Assembly: GCA_016715625.1 (NCBI GenBank)
Contig: JADJZU010000030.1
Coordinates: forward strand, 1 to 56,741
Origin: Bacteroidota bacterium
GTDB taxonomy: Bacteria > Bacteroidota > Bacteroidia > Chitinophagales > LD1
DNA: 56,741 bases
Reading direction: 5' to 3'
Shown: piece by piece, positions 9,526 through 20,100 of the stretch
How the letters are laid out: each line of letters begins with the position of its first letter
How positions within the stretch are numbered: position 1 is the first letter of the stretch
Notes under the pieces: model-generated
Told to the model about the DNA's origin: nothing
Seen by the model: only the letters and a program-made list of their open reading frames with translations
The model's database searches: none
Made by a program: the position numbers and the translations under genes

Positions 9526-10107
9526 TTAATTACCAATCGGCAGAAATTCTTTTTTAAAGGCGGTGGAGGAATCAATGGCTGGTAGCTGTTGATTATAGTA
9601 TCCCATTTTATTGGGATGAAAGGATAATAACTTAGTCCGCGGAGCAAATAATCCACGCAATAAAGTCATATAAGAAAACTGAAAGGGATCTGTAGCAATA
9701 GCTACTTTTTTGAAGCCAAGCTTCCGAGCCATCTTATAACCCAAACGGGCATTTTGGTGACTGTGTTCAGCCAGGGTTTCTGCGAAGGTATTTGAGCTGC
9801 TGATGCCCAGCGAATCAGCAAAAATTTTCATAATCGTTCCCTCTACATAAGGGGTATGGACCGCAGCCCCCGAAAAAATAATGTTACGGGCAAGCCCTTT
9901 ATCATAGAGTTCTTTGGCATAAAAAAGACGGGTAGTAAACAGCTCCGGATACTTCGCATCGCGATAAGGATAACCGGGTACCACGATGACATCGTAAGGG
10001 GCACATTTAAGGTTTTTAGCGGTAGTAGCCTCCACTTTTTTGGCGAGTGAGCAGCCTTGAAAAACAACCAGAATGATGCTAAGTAGAAGAAGAAAAAAGA
10101 GCCTCAT
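9526..10107 (-). CDS. YdcF/SanA-like DUF218 lipoprotein
   Basis: A 193-aa protein with a lipoprotein signal (hydrophobic residues 3-16, lipobox VFQGC). The DUF218/YdcF fold is suggested by DVIVVPGYPYRD, NIIFSGAAVHTPYVEG and a later FKKVAIATDPFQ. YdcF/SanA/ElyC proteins are linked to envelope integrity in other bacteria; the biochemical activity is uncertain. Its ATG overlaps the stop of the biotin carboxylase gene by 4 bases, so it is co-translated with acyl-CoA genes although its likely role is in the envelope, an odd placement. Confidence 0.83.
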   Translation of the reverse strand: MRLFFLLLLSIILVVFQGCSLAKKVEATTAKNLKCAPYDVIVVPGYPYRDAKYPELFTTRLFYAKELYDKGLARNIIFSGAAVHTPYVEGTIMKIFADSLGISSSNTFAETLAEHSHQNARLGYKMARKLGFKKVAIATDPFQFSYMTLLRGLFAPRTKLLSFHPNKMGYYNQQLPAIDSSTAFKKEFLPIGN

Positions 10108-12080
10108 GAAACATCTTTCATTTTCAATAATGGAGTGCCGGCCTCTACAAAATTCTTGTCGGCCACATAAATTTCTTCTACCACTGCATCGGTATGCGCT
10201 TCGATGGTTGTTTCCATCTTCATAGAACTCATCACCAGGAGTGCTTTACCGGATTGAACCACATCCCCTGCTGCCACCGGCACCTTCACTAGTTCACCGG
10301 GCATGGGCGCTACATAATCTCCTTTAGCAACAGTCGAATTCCGCTCCGGAAAACGAGGCATAATAGTAAAGTGATAATCATCTGCTGAAGGAAATTGCAA
10401 ATAGCAATTTGCACCATCCATCACCACAAATAGCGTGTAGCGATGCTGATTAATCGTTATGGTGAGCACATTATTATTCAACTCATTCAATTGAACATTC
10501 AATTGCCTGTCTAAAACCTGGACCTGAAATGATTCGGAACCCATATGCCTGTATGCAACCGCTATAGACTCTCCGCGCCAATCTAAATTCACCTGCAAAG
10601 GTTGATAGAAAACATTTCTCCATCCATTCAATGCAGGAGCATAAAGCGCATCATTTTTTCGCTCGCTCCAACTGTAGAGCACAGCTGCCGTAGCCGCTAC
10701 CGCCAGCGAATCTTCATCACGATCCACCAGCCCGGTATAAAATCGTTCAATCAGTTTGGTATCAAAAGAGCCATCGACAAAAGAAGGATGTTTAATCAAT
10801 GACTTTAAAAAGTCCTTATTGTTAGGCACACCGAGCAAAACCGTTTCGTCCAGCGCTCGGGTCATCAACCGGATAGCCTGCGCTCTGTTTTCTTCCACTA
10901 CTATCACCTTCGCTAACATAGAATCATAGAATGAGCTGATTACACTGCCGCTCTCAATTCCGGTATCGTAGCGAATGCTCTCTATATCACTTTCGTTCCA
11001 AACCAAAACGGTTCCGGTAGCCGGAAAGAAATTGTTCTCCGGAACTTCGGCACATAAGCGGCACTCTATGCTGTGCATGGGCGATTGTTCCATCTGCCGT
11101 ATATACTCCGGAATGGGATGCCCCTCTGCAATCTGAATTTGCAAACGAACCAAGTCCAGCATGTTGACCATTTCGGTTACCGGATGCTCCACTTGCAAGC
11201 GGGTGTTCACCTCCAGGAAGTAAAAGTTTTTCTCCTCATCCAGCAGGAATTCCACCGTGCCGGCATTCGTATATTTTACCGCAGAAGCAATGGCAACGGC
11301 CGCCTCTCCCATTTGTTTCCTCAATTCATCATTCAAACTGGGCGATGGGGCTTCCTCAATTACTTTCTGATATCTGCGCTGCAAAGAGCACTCACGGTCG
11401 CCCAAATGAATATAAGTTCCGTGTCGGTCGCCTAAAATTTGAAATTCTATATGCTTGGCGATAGGAAAATATTTTTCCATCAGCAGACTTCCATCCCCAA
11501 AACTCTTCTCTGCTTCTCTCCTCGCGGCCTCAAAAGCTTCTTCCAAAGCGGCATTATCCTGCACAATTCGCATCCCCTTTCCACCGCCACCTGCACTGGC
11601 TTTCAGCAATATAGGGTAACCGATTTCTTCTGCTTCGTACTTAAACCGCCCTATTGACTGATCGGCTCCGTTATAACCAGGCACTACAGGGACACCCGCC
11701 TTTTTGGCAATTTCTTTTGCCTCACTTTTGGAACCTAACTTTCTAATGACTTCGGACGAAGGGCCAATAAAATTTATCCCCGCATCGGCACATGCTTTAG
11801 CAAATGCCGAATTTTCCGACAAAAATCCATAACCGGGATGTATGGCATCGGCACCGCAGCGCTTGGCAGCATCAAGAATTTTACCGGAATCTAAGTAGCT
11901 CTCCGCAGGGAGATTGCCGCCAAGGGCAATAGCCTCATCTGCAAATTTGACAAACAACGATTGGCTATCTGCATCGGAATAAACGGCCACCGTGGCTATA
12001 CCCATGTCGCGGGCGGTACGCAAAATTCGAACCGCTATTTCGCCCCTATTTGCAACCAGTAATTTATGAATCTGCCTCAT
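10104..12080 (-). CDS. Biotin-dependent acyl-CoA carboxylase, biotin carboxylase/BCCP subunit (methylcrotonyl/propionyl-CoA carboxylase alpha-like)
   Basis: ATP- and bicarbonate-dependent carboxylation of biotin on the same chain. The 658-aa protein has the biotin carboxylase domain (residues about 3-450) with LVANRGEIAVRI, the ATP-grasp Gly-rich loop KASAGGGGKGMR near 160-170 and EVNTRLQVEHPVTE near 290. A linker domain follows, then the C-terminal biotinyl domain (about 585-655) with the attachment Lys in SSMKMET. The length and domain order fit methylcrotonyl- or propionyl-CoA carboxylase alpha. The partner carboxyltransferase is immediately upstream (15-base gap). Substrate is not determined by what I can see. 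Confidence 0.93.
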   Translation of the reverse strand: MRQIHKLLVANRGEIAVRILRTARDMGIATVAVYSDADSQSLFVKFADEAIALGGNLPAESYLDSGKILDAAKRCGADAIHPGYGFLSENSAFAKACADAGINFIGPSSEVIRKLGSKSEAKEIAKKAGVPVVPGYNGADQSIGRFKYEAEEIGYPILLKASAGGGGKGMRIVQDNAALEEAFEAARREAEKSFGDGSLLMEKYFPIAKHIEFQILGDRHGTYIHLGDRECSLQRRYQKVIEEAPSPSLNDELRKQMGEAAVAIASAVKYTNAGTVEFLLDEEKNFYFLEVNTRLQVEHPVTEMVNMLDLVRLQIQIAEGHPIPEYIRQMEQSPMHSIECRLCAEVPENNFFPATGTVLVWNESDIESIRYDTGIESGSVISSFYDSMLAKVIVVEENRAQAIRLMTRALDETVLLGVPNNKDFLKSLIKHPSFVDGSFDTKLIERFYTGLVDRDEDSLAVAATAAVLYSWSERKNDALYAPALNGWRNVFYQPLQVNLDWRGESIAVAYRHMGSESFQVQVLDRQLNVQLNELNNNVLTITINQHRYTLFVVMDGANCYLQFPSADDYHFTIMPRFPERNSTVAKGDYVAPMPGELVKVPVAAGDVVQSGKALLVMSSMKMETTIEAHTDAVVEEIYVADKNFVEAGTPLLKMKDVS

Positions 12081-12095
12081 TTTTTCTTTTGCAAC

Positions 12096-13690
12096 TTACA
12101 TTCTGAAAACTCCAAATCCCTTCGCCCCTTCAAATTCCGATTGGTGAATGACTTGCAGACAGAGCGCTAAATAGTTTCTTGTTTCGCGAGGATCAATAAC
12201 TCCATCGTCCCATACCTGGCCGCTCGCAAACCAGGCATTACTCTGCTTCTCGGCTTCTTTTACCATAAAGCCGGCCATTTGTTTGCCTTGCTCTTCGTCA
12301 TATTCTATTCCTGATTTTTTAGCGGCATCCCGCCCGATGGTTTGCATCACACCGGCCAGTTGGTCTGGTCCCATTACAGCAATTTTTGACTGCGGATAGG
12401 AAAATAAGAACCTTGGCTTGTATGCGCGCCCACACATGGCATAATTTCCGGCACCATAACTGGCACCGGTAATAATCGTAATGGCCGGCACGGTAGAATT
12501 ACTAACAGCATTAATCAACTTAGCACCGTTTTTAATGATGCCTTCTTCCTCATATTTTTTACCCACCATAAAGCCGGTAATATTTTGCAAAAACAGAAGA
12601 GGTGTGTTGTTCTGATTGCATAGCTGAATAAACTGCGCTCCTTTGTTAGCAGCCTCCGAAAAAAGGACTCCGTTATTGGCTAAAATCCCAATCTTATAAC
12701 CATTGATTCGCGCATAACCGGTTATCAATGTGCTGCCATATAGGGGTTTAAACTCTGAAAATTCACTGCCATCCACAATTCGGGCTATTAGCTCACGCTG
12801 GTCAAAGGGAATCTTTACATCTGCACTTACAACTCCCAATATCTCTTCGGATGCATACTTGGGTGCCGGCACTTTGTCCTGGGCGATATTCTGTACAGGA
12901 GACTGAAGATTAGATAATATCTCGCGCGCCAACCGTATGCCATCTAAATCATCTTCGGCCATGTAATCGGCCACACCCGAAACGGTGCTGTGCATCAATG
13001 CCCCTCCGAGCGATTCTTCATCAGTTATCTCATTCGTAGCCATTTTCACCAAGGGTGGTCCGGCTAAAAAACCTTTGCCTCATTTTTTACCATTATTACA
13101 TAATCACTCATTCCGGGAATGTAGGCGCCCCCGGCTGTGCTACTTCCAAAAACAACTGATATAGTCGGTATGCCCGCCTGGCTCCTCCGACTTATCTCTC
13201 TGAAATTTGTGCCCCCGTAGTTAAATATCTTGGCTTGGTCGGGGAGATTGGCTCCGGCACTCTCCACCATATTTATCATGGGTAGGCGGTTTTCCATGGC
13301 TATCTCTCCTATCCTGATTCCCTTCTGAAGGGTAGCATAATCAATTGCACCGCCTTTGATAGTGCCTACATTCGAGTTTAGCATACACAAACGGCCACTT
13401 ACAAAACCAATACCCGCCACAATAGTTCCTCCGGTTCCAAATCCTTCCGTTCCCCAACCGGCAAACGGGCAAATCTCCATAAAGGGAGAATCTTCATCGA
13501 GCATCAATTCTATCCGCTCTCTGGCTAATAATCTACCAGACTTTTTTACCCGCTGTATATACTTTTCTTCCCCCTGAAAAAGCGCTTCTTTCTTCTTTGA
13601 TTCAAGTTCTGCAACCTTCTCCTGCATCAGAGCATAATTGCGCTGATAACTTTCGCTTCTTTGATTTATCGCTGATTTAAAAACTGACAT
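12096..13690 (-). CDS. Acyl-CoA carboxylase, carboxyltransferase (beta) subunit, frameshifted
   Basis: Transfers carboxyl from biotin to an acyl-CoA; partner of the downstream alpha subunit. The N-terminal part (13064-13690) ends at KVF and the C-terminal part (12096-13052) opens at VKMATNEI. Adding one T to the six-T run (A run at 13066-13071 on the plus strand) restores VFLAGPPLVKMATNE, a family-conserved stretch. The two crotonase-like halves are complete: GGTIVAGIG, ESAGANLPDQA and SSTAGGAYIPGMSDY in the first; NITGFMVGKKYE and GASYGAGNYAMCGRAY in the second. These resemble methylcrotonyl/geranyl-CoA carboxylase beta more than propionyl-CoA carboxylase. Repaired length about 531 aa. First gene of the operon. 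Confidence 0.9.
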
Positions 13691-13713
13691 ATTCCGGAAT
13701 GAAAACGGAAAAT

Positions 13714-13744
13714 AAAAAAGGCTGTCGTTGTGGGACAGCCTTTT
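13714..13744 (-). terminator. Terminator downstream of rpmE
   Basis: GGCTGTC at 13720-13726 pairs with GACAGCC at 13734-13740, with A/T runs on both sides; on the minus strand it ends in six Ts. It separates rpmE from the acyl-CoA operon. Confidence 0.8.
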
Positions 13745-13750
13745 GATAAT

Positions 13751-14023
13751 TTATTCTGAAGCAGAATCTTCTTTCTTTTTGGTAGCGTATCTTTTCTTGA
13801 ACTTATCGATACGTCCTGCGGTATCCACCAACTTAACTTTACCGGTGAAGAACGGGTGGCTTTCGTTGGAAATCTCTAATTTGATTAACGGATATTCGTT
13901 ACCATCTTCCCATTTCAAAGTTTCTTTAGTATTGGCAGTGCTTTTGCCTAACCAGGCTTTATCCAATGAAATATCTTTGAATATTACGGTGCGGTAGTTT
14001 GACGGATGAATGTCTTTCTTCAT
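13751..14023 (-). CDS. rpmE2: Ribosomal protein L31, type B (zinc-free)
   Basis: A 90-aa large-subunit ribosomal protein starting MKKDIHPSNYR, with the family-typical ESHPFFTGK and VDTAGRIDKFKKRY segments. No CxxC zinc pairs are present, which marks the type B (zinc-independent) form often favoured under zinc limitation. The acidic tail (KKKEDSASE) is usual. It is monocistronic: a strong promoter lies upstream and terminators lie on both sides. Confidence 0.95.
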   Translation of the reverse strand: MKKDIHPSNYRTVIFKDISLDKAWLGKSTANTKETLKWEDGNEYPLIKLEISNESHPFFTGKVKLVDTAGRIDKFKKRYATKKKEDSASE

Positions 14024-14043
14024 TTTCTATTTTTTTGGGACGG

Positions 14044-14072
14044 CAAATGTAACCGTGTTTTGCAAATATCAA
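14044..14072 (-). promoter_or_regulatory. Bacteroidota-type promoter of rpmE
   Basis: Reading the minus strand, TTG (14070-14072) and TACATTTG (14044-14051) are separated by 18 bases, a match to the -33/-7 TTG...TAnnTTTG promoter. It lies about 20 bases upstream of the rpmE ATG. Confidence 0.7.
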
Positions 14073-14104
14073 AAGCCCTGACGAATTATATGTGAGCCCC
14101 CAAT

Positions 14105-14136
14105 AAAAAGGGCAGCGGCAAAGCCGCTGCCCTTTG
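14105..14136 (-). terminator. Terminator of the giant secreted-protein gene
   Basis: A strong hairpin with GGGCAGCGGC and GCCGCTGCCC arms around an AAA loop, flanked by A and T runs. It begins 20 bases past the giant gene's stop on the minus strand. Confidence 0.82.
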
Positions 14137-14155
14137 ATTATCAATAACCTAAAAC

Positions 14156-17100
14156 CTATTCCTGTTTCAAAACCTTGAAAGTGGTATGGCGGTTTCCATC
14201 AGTAATGTTGATGAAATAAACACCGGCTGCTTTGTCTGCCATTCCAATGCGTGTTTGCAGGCTGCTGATGTGGTTAAAGTCTATTACTCTTCCGGCTATG
14301 TCCGTTAAGGAGTATGTCCAGTTTTCGGTTGAGTTTACACTTCCGGATATCTCCAGATTCAGGTTATCCGCCACCGGGTTAGGATATACGTTCAGTAACT
14401 CAGTAAACTCCATATCCACAATACCCACCGGAGTTACAAATAGGGAGTCGGAAGAAGAGGAACAACCATTAGCCCCCGTAACCACCACTACATACCATCC
14501 CTCCTGGCTGGCTGTATACGACTGGCTGTTTGCGTTGGCAATAAAGTTATTATTCAAATACCATTGATTGCCTGCTGCAGCGCTGGAGGTAAGCACATTG
14601 CCGGACTGGGTAACTATCGGTGTAGTTGGTTTAGCATTTACTACCACACTTACTGTACCCGGTGCACTATTGCATCCGTTTATCGAAACCACTACAGAGT
14701 AAGTGCCCGAGTTGGCAGCGGTTGGATTAGTAATAGCAGGATCTTCTACTGTAGCAACAAAGGCATTGGGGCCGCTCCAACTGTAAGTAGCACCACTTAC
14801 TGTAGGAGCATTAAGTTGCAATACGCTTCCTTCACAAACAGGAGAATTAGCCGTAGCCACCGGTGCCGAAGGGATTGGTGTTACAACCATACCAATTGGA
14901 GTAGAGGTAACCGTAGCGGGCGAAGCACATGTTTCGCTCGAGGTAAAGAAGCAAGTGATGGCATCTCCGTTATTTAATCCGGTAGCGGTAAAGCTGGCAG
15001 CGTTAGTGCCTTGATTGACACCATTCACTTTCCATTGGTAAACCGGTGAGGAACCTCCATTGGTAGCCGTAGCCAGGAAGGTAACCGGGGTGCCGGCACA
15101 AACGCTGGTTCCTGGTGTTGCCGATACAGTAATCGTAGGCGTTACACTGTTGGAAACATTCATAGTGATGCTGTTTGAAGTAGCATTTGCCACGGTGGCG
15201 CAGGCAGCATTAGATGTTAATACACAGGTAACCACATCTCCAAAAACCAGCGAAGTAGAACTAAACAAAGACGAGTTGCTGCCAGCGTTGGAGCCATTCA
15301 CCTTCCATTGATAGGCCGGTGAGGAACCACCATTAATCGCAGTAGCCGTAAACACTACGTTGCTACCGGAGCAAATGGTTGTGCTTGGCGTAGCGATAGA
15401 AACAGACGGTGTCACCACTGCAGATACTGATACGGTCACACTGTTAGAGGTAACATTTACTCCATTCGCGCACTGCGAAGAAGACGTCACAACACAAACC
15501 ACTGCATCACTGTTGTTGAATGAAGAAGATGTGTAAGTAGAAGCATTTGCACCCACATTCACACCATTCACTTTCCATTGGTAACTAGGCGTGCTTCCCG
15601 CGTTAGTAGCAGTAGCTGTAAAGGTAACAGCTGTTCCGGTGCAGATGCTCGGTGTAGAAGCAGCAATACTCACGGCCGGTTGCAGCGCAGAAGTTACTGT
15701 AATTGTGACTGTATTGGAATTTGCAGTAGTAGGTGAGGCACATGCCGCATTGGAAGTAAGGGTGCAACTCACCACATCATTATTACTCAATCCGGAGGTA
15801 ACAAATGTAGGGCTATTAGTGCCTGTTCCTACTCCATTCACTTTCCACTGATAAACCGGTGAAGAGCCTCCATTTACAGGGGTGGCAGTAAAAGTAACCG
15901 GTGAACCAGCACAGATATTAGTTGCACTCGCGGCAATACTGATTGCCGGAGTAACAGCTCCACCTGTAGTGGTAATAGTTAAGCTATTGGAAGTAGCCGT
16001 GGTAGTGGTAAGGCAATTTGCATTTGAAGTAAGCACCACGGTTACTACATCTCCATTCGCTAGTGTGGATGTAGTATACGTTGCAGCATTTGTTCCCGCA
16101 TCGTTTCCATTCACTTTCCACTGGTAGGCAGGTGCAGCACCACCATTGGTTGGAGTAGCTGTAAATGTAACCGATGAGCCGCTGCACACAGTTGTATTCG
16201 GTGTACTGATTGTAACCAATGGTGTAACATTCGCATTGATAACAGCCGTAATCTGGTTAGATGTAACCGAAACAGGAGACGCACAGTTAGCGTTGGAAGT
16301 AAGCACACAACTTACCACATCATTATTGGCTAATGATGAGGAACTATAAGAAGAAGCGCTTGTGCCCACATTATTACCATTTACTTTCCATTGATAAGCA
16401 GGAGCCGCTCCTCCATTATTGATGCTGGCATTAAATGTAACAGTGCCTCCTGCACATACCGGACCACTGCCGGATATACTAATAGTGGGTACTACGCTTG
16501 GTGTAACCACCATCGTAATACTGTTAGAGGTAGCCGAAACAGGTGAAGCACACGATGCATTACTGGTGAGCACAACACTTACCACATCATTGTTAGCCAA
16601 GGTGGTGGAAGTGAATGTAGCAGCATTGCTACCGGCATTGTTTCCGTTCACTTTCCACTGGTATGCAGGTGTAGCACCTCCATTCGTGGGTGTTGCCGTA
16701 AAGGTAATTGAAGTGCCTGCGCAGATATTATTGCCACTGGTAACAATAGAGACCGAAGGCGTTACGTTGCCATTCACTATCATAATAATAGCATTTGAGG
16801 TAGCGGTAGGCACACTTGGACAGGCCGCACTGCTGGTCAATTCACAAGTTACAATATCGCCACCGGCCAGCGATGCGCTGCTAAAGCTAGCAGTGTTAGA
16901 GCCGGTATTATTGCCATTCACTTTCCACTGGTAAGTTGGGGTGCTACCGCCATTGGTTGGCGTGGCAGTAAAGGTAACGCTGGCTCCTGCACAAATAGTA
17001 GTGGCCGTAGCGCTGATGCTGATACTTGGTGTAACCACAGGAGAAACCGTCATTGTAATATTGTTTGAATTCGCTGTTGTTTGTGTCACACAACTTGCGT

Positions 17101-20100
17101 TACTGGTGAGCACACAACTAACCACTGCACCGTTCGCCAGGCTATTGGTTGTAAACGAAGCGGAGTTGGTACCGGCATTGCTACCATTTACTTTCCATTG
17201 GTAAGAAGGGTTACTGCCACCGTTGGTAATATTGGCATTGAAAGTAACGTTTGAGCCTGCACAAACACTTGTTCCGGAAGTAGTGATAACGATAGTTGGT
17301 GTGGCATTAGATCCCACGGTAATCGTTAAACTGTTAGATGTGGCTGATGAAGGAACCGCGCAAGTAGCATTACTGGTCAACACAGCTGTCACTACATCAT
17401 TATTCAATAAAGTAGTGGTGGCAAAAGTAGCGGAGTTAGTGCCAACGTTGTTTCCATTGACTTTCCACTGATAAGCCGGAGTAGTGCCGCCATTTGTAGG
17501 TGTAGCGGTAAACGTGACAGAAGCTCCGGTACAGATATTGGTAGAAGTTGCGCTGATACTTACAGCCGGTGCCAAACTTGGTGTCACGGTCATAGTTACG
17601 TTATTGGAACTAACGGTAGTAGTGCCGGCACAAGGGCTTGTGGAGGTGAACTGACAACTTACCACATCACCATTTACCAGCGAAGTCGTACTAAAGGATG
17701 AAAGGTTGGCTCCAACGTTATTCCCATTCACTCTCCACTGATACACAGGAGAAGAACCGGCATTAGTCACACTAGCATTAAAGGTAACGTTTGCTCCGTT
17801 GCACACAGTAGTAGCTCCGGTGCTGATGCTAATAGTTGGTGCGCTTAGTGAGTTCACTGTAATGGCAATAGCATTTGAAGTAACCGAAGCAGGGGAGGCA
17901 CAGGCAGCATTGCTGGTCATTACTACACTCACCAAATCATTATTGTTCAAAGTAGAAGAGCTAAACGTAGCAAGGTTATTGCCGGCATTGATGCCGTTCA
18001 CTTTCCATTGGTATGAAGGGGCACCACCGCCATTAGTCGGTGTAGCTGTGAAGGTAACGGAAGTTCCAGCGCAAATATTGGTTGAATTCGCACTGATAGT
18101 AACAGTAGGTGTAGCACTAGGTGTCACTGTCATAGTAATGCTGTTCGATGTAGCCGAAGTGGGGGAAGCGCAGTTAGCGTTGCTGCTAAGAACCACACTC
18201 ACAACGTCATTATTCGACAAAGTGGCTGTTGTAAATGAAGCAGCATTGGTCCCTGCGTTTACTCCATTTACCTTCCACTGATAGGTAGGCGTTGCTCCTC
18301 CATTAGTAGGAGTAGCCGTGAAGGTAACCGATGCACCGGAGCAAATAGCGCTATTCCCCGCAATACTTACACTTGGCACCACCGCAGTATTCACAGTGAT
18401 GGTTAGAGCATTGGAGGTGGCATTGGCTGTAGTAGCACAGGACAAATTAGAAGTAAGTATACATGTAACAACATCGCCATTCTGCAAGGAAGTAGTGGTA
18501 AATGTATTACTGTTAGTTCCACTGGGAGAACCATTTACACGCCACTGATAAGCAGGAAGACTGCCGCCATTCGTTGCTATAGCTGTAAAAGTGATGCTAC
18601 CACCAGCACAGATACTGGTTGCGGTAGCACTGATAGCAACCGAAGGGGTTACACTTGGGTTGACAGTCATATTCAAGGTATTGGAGGTAGCTGCTGTTGG
18701 CGATGCACAGGTTTCGTTGCTGGTAAGCACTACGCTCACCGCATCATTATTGGCTAAAGAAGCGGTAGTAAACGTGTTGCTGTTAGTTCCGACATTATTA
18801 CCGTTCAGCTTCCACTGGTAAGAAGGATTACTGCCTCCATTGGTTGGTGTTGCTGTAAAGGTTACAGAAGTTCCTGCACAAACAACGGTATTTGCTGTTG
18901 AGATAGCAACCGAAGGCGCTACCACGGCATTTATGGTCATGGCAATCGCATTAGAAACAGCGCTATCCGGTGTTGCACAGGCTGCATTCGAAGTCAATCG
19001 GCAGGTAATAACATCATTATCAGAAAGTGTCGTAGAACTGAAGGAAGCAGCATTTGTACCGACTACGGTTCCATTCCTTCTCCATTGGTATGTCGGTGAA
19101 GAACCACCGTTGGTGATTATAGAAGTAAATACAACGCTGGAACCGGCACACACATTGGTGTTAGTTGTGCTGATAGCAATAGTGGGAACCACATTGCTAT
19201 TTACGGTCATAGTGATGGCATTAGAAGTAGCCGTATTAGGCGAAGCACATGTACTGCTACTGGTTACTACACAACTTACAATATCACTGTTAAGCAGGGC
19301 GGAATTGCTGTAAGTAGAAACATCGCTGCCTACGTTGTTACCATTCAGTTTCCATTGGTAAATTGGAGTGCTGCCAGCATTGGTAGCGGTAGCTGTAAAG
19401 GTAACGCTCATGCCGTTGCAGATGGCCCCTGCCGGTGAAGCTACTATAGAAACAGTAGGCGCGCTGGTAGGATTGACCACCATCGTGATTCCCGAAGAAG
19501 TAGCGGTGGTGGGAGATGCACAGGCAAAGTTACTGGTCATTACTACGGTCACTACTTGTCCGTTGGTCAGTGAGTTGCTGCTATAGCTTGGGCTGTTAGT
19601 TCCTACGTTTGTGCTACCCACTTTCCATTGATAAGAAGGCGAGGAACCTCCATTCACTGCATTGGCAGTAAAGTTAACGGTCGTGCCGGCACAAATATCT
19701 GTATCGTTTGAAACAATCGTTACGCTTGGCACCGCTGAACTTACCACGTTCATGGCTAAGCTATTGGAAGTTACAGTCAGCGGATTAGCGCAAGTAGCGT
19801 TGGAGGTCAGTTCACATGTTATGACATCGTTATTCGCTAATGTGGAGGTAGTGTAGGTAGCCAAACCAGTACCTACATTGCTTCCATTTTTCTTCCATTG
19901 GTATCCCGGAGTAGAACCTCCATTAGTAATAGATGATGAGAACACAACACTTTGTCCGGAGCATACGGTGGTGCTCGCTACGTTGATACCAATTGTCGGT
20001 GTAACAAAACTATTCACCGTAATGGCTATGGCATTTGAATTCACTGTTAGAGGTGTTGCACAGTTTGCGCTGCTGGTCAGTTCACAAACGACAATGTCAT

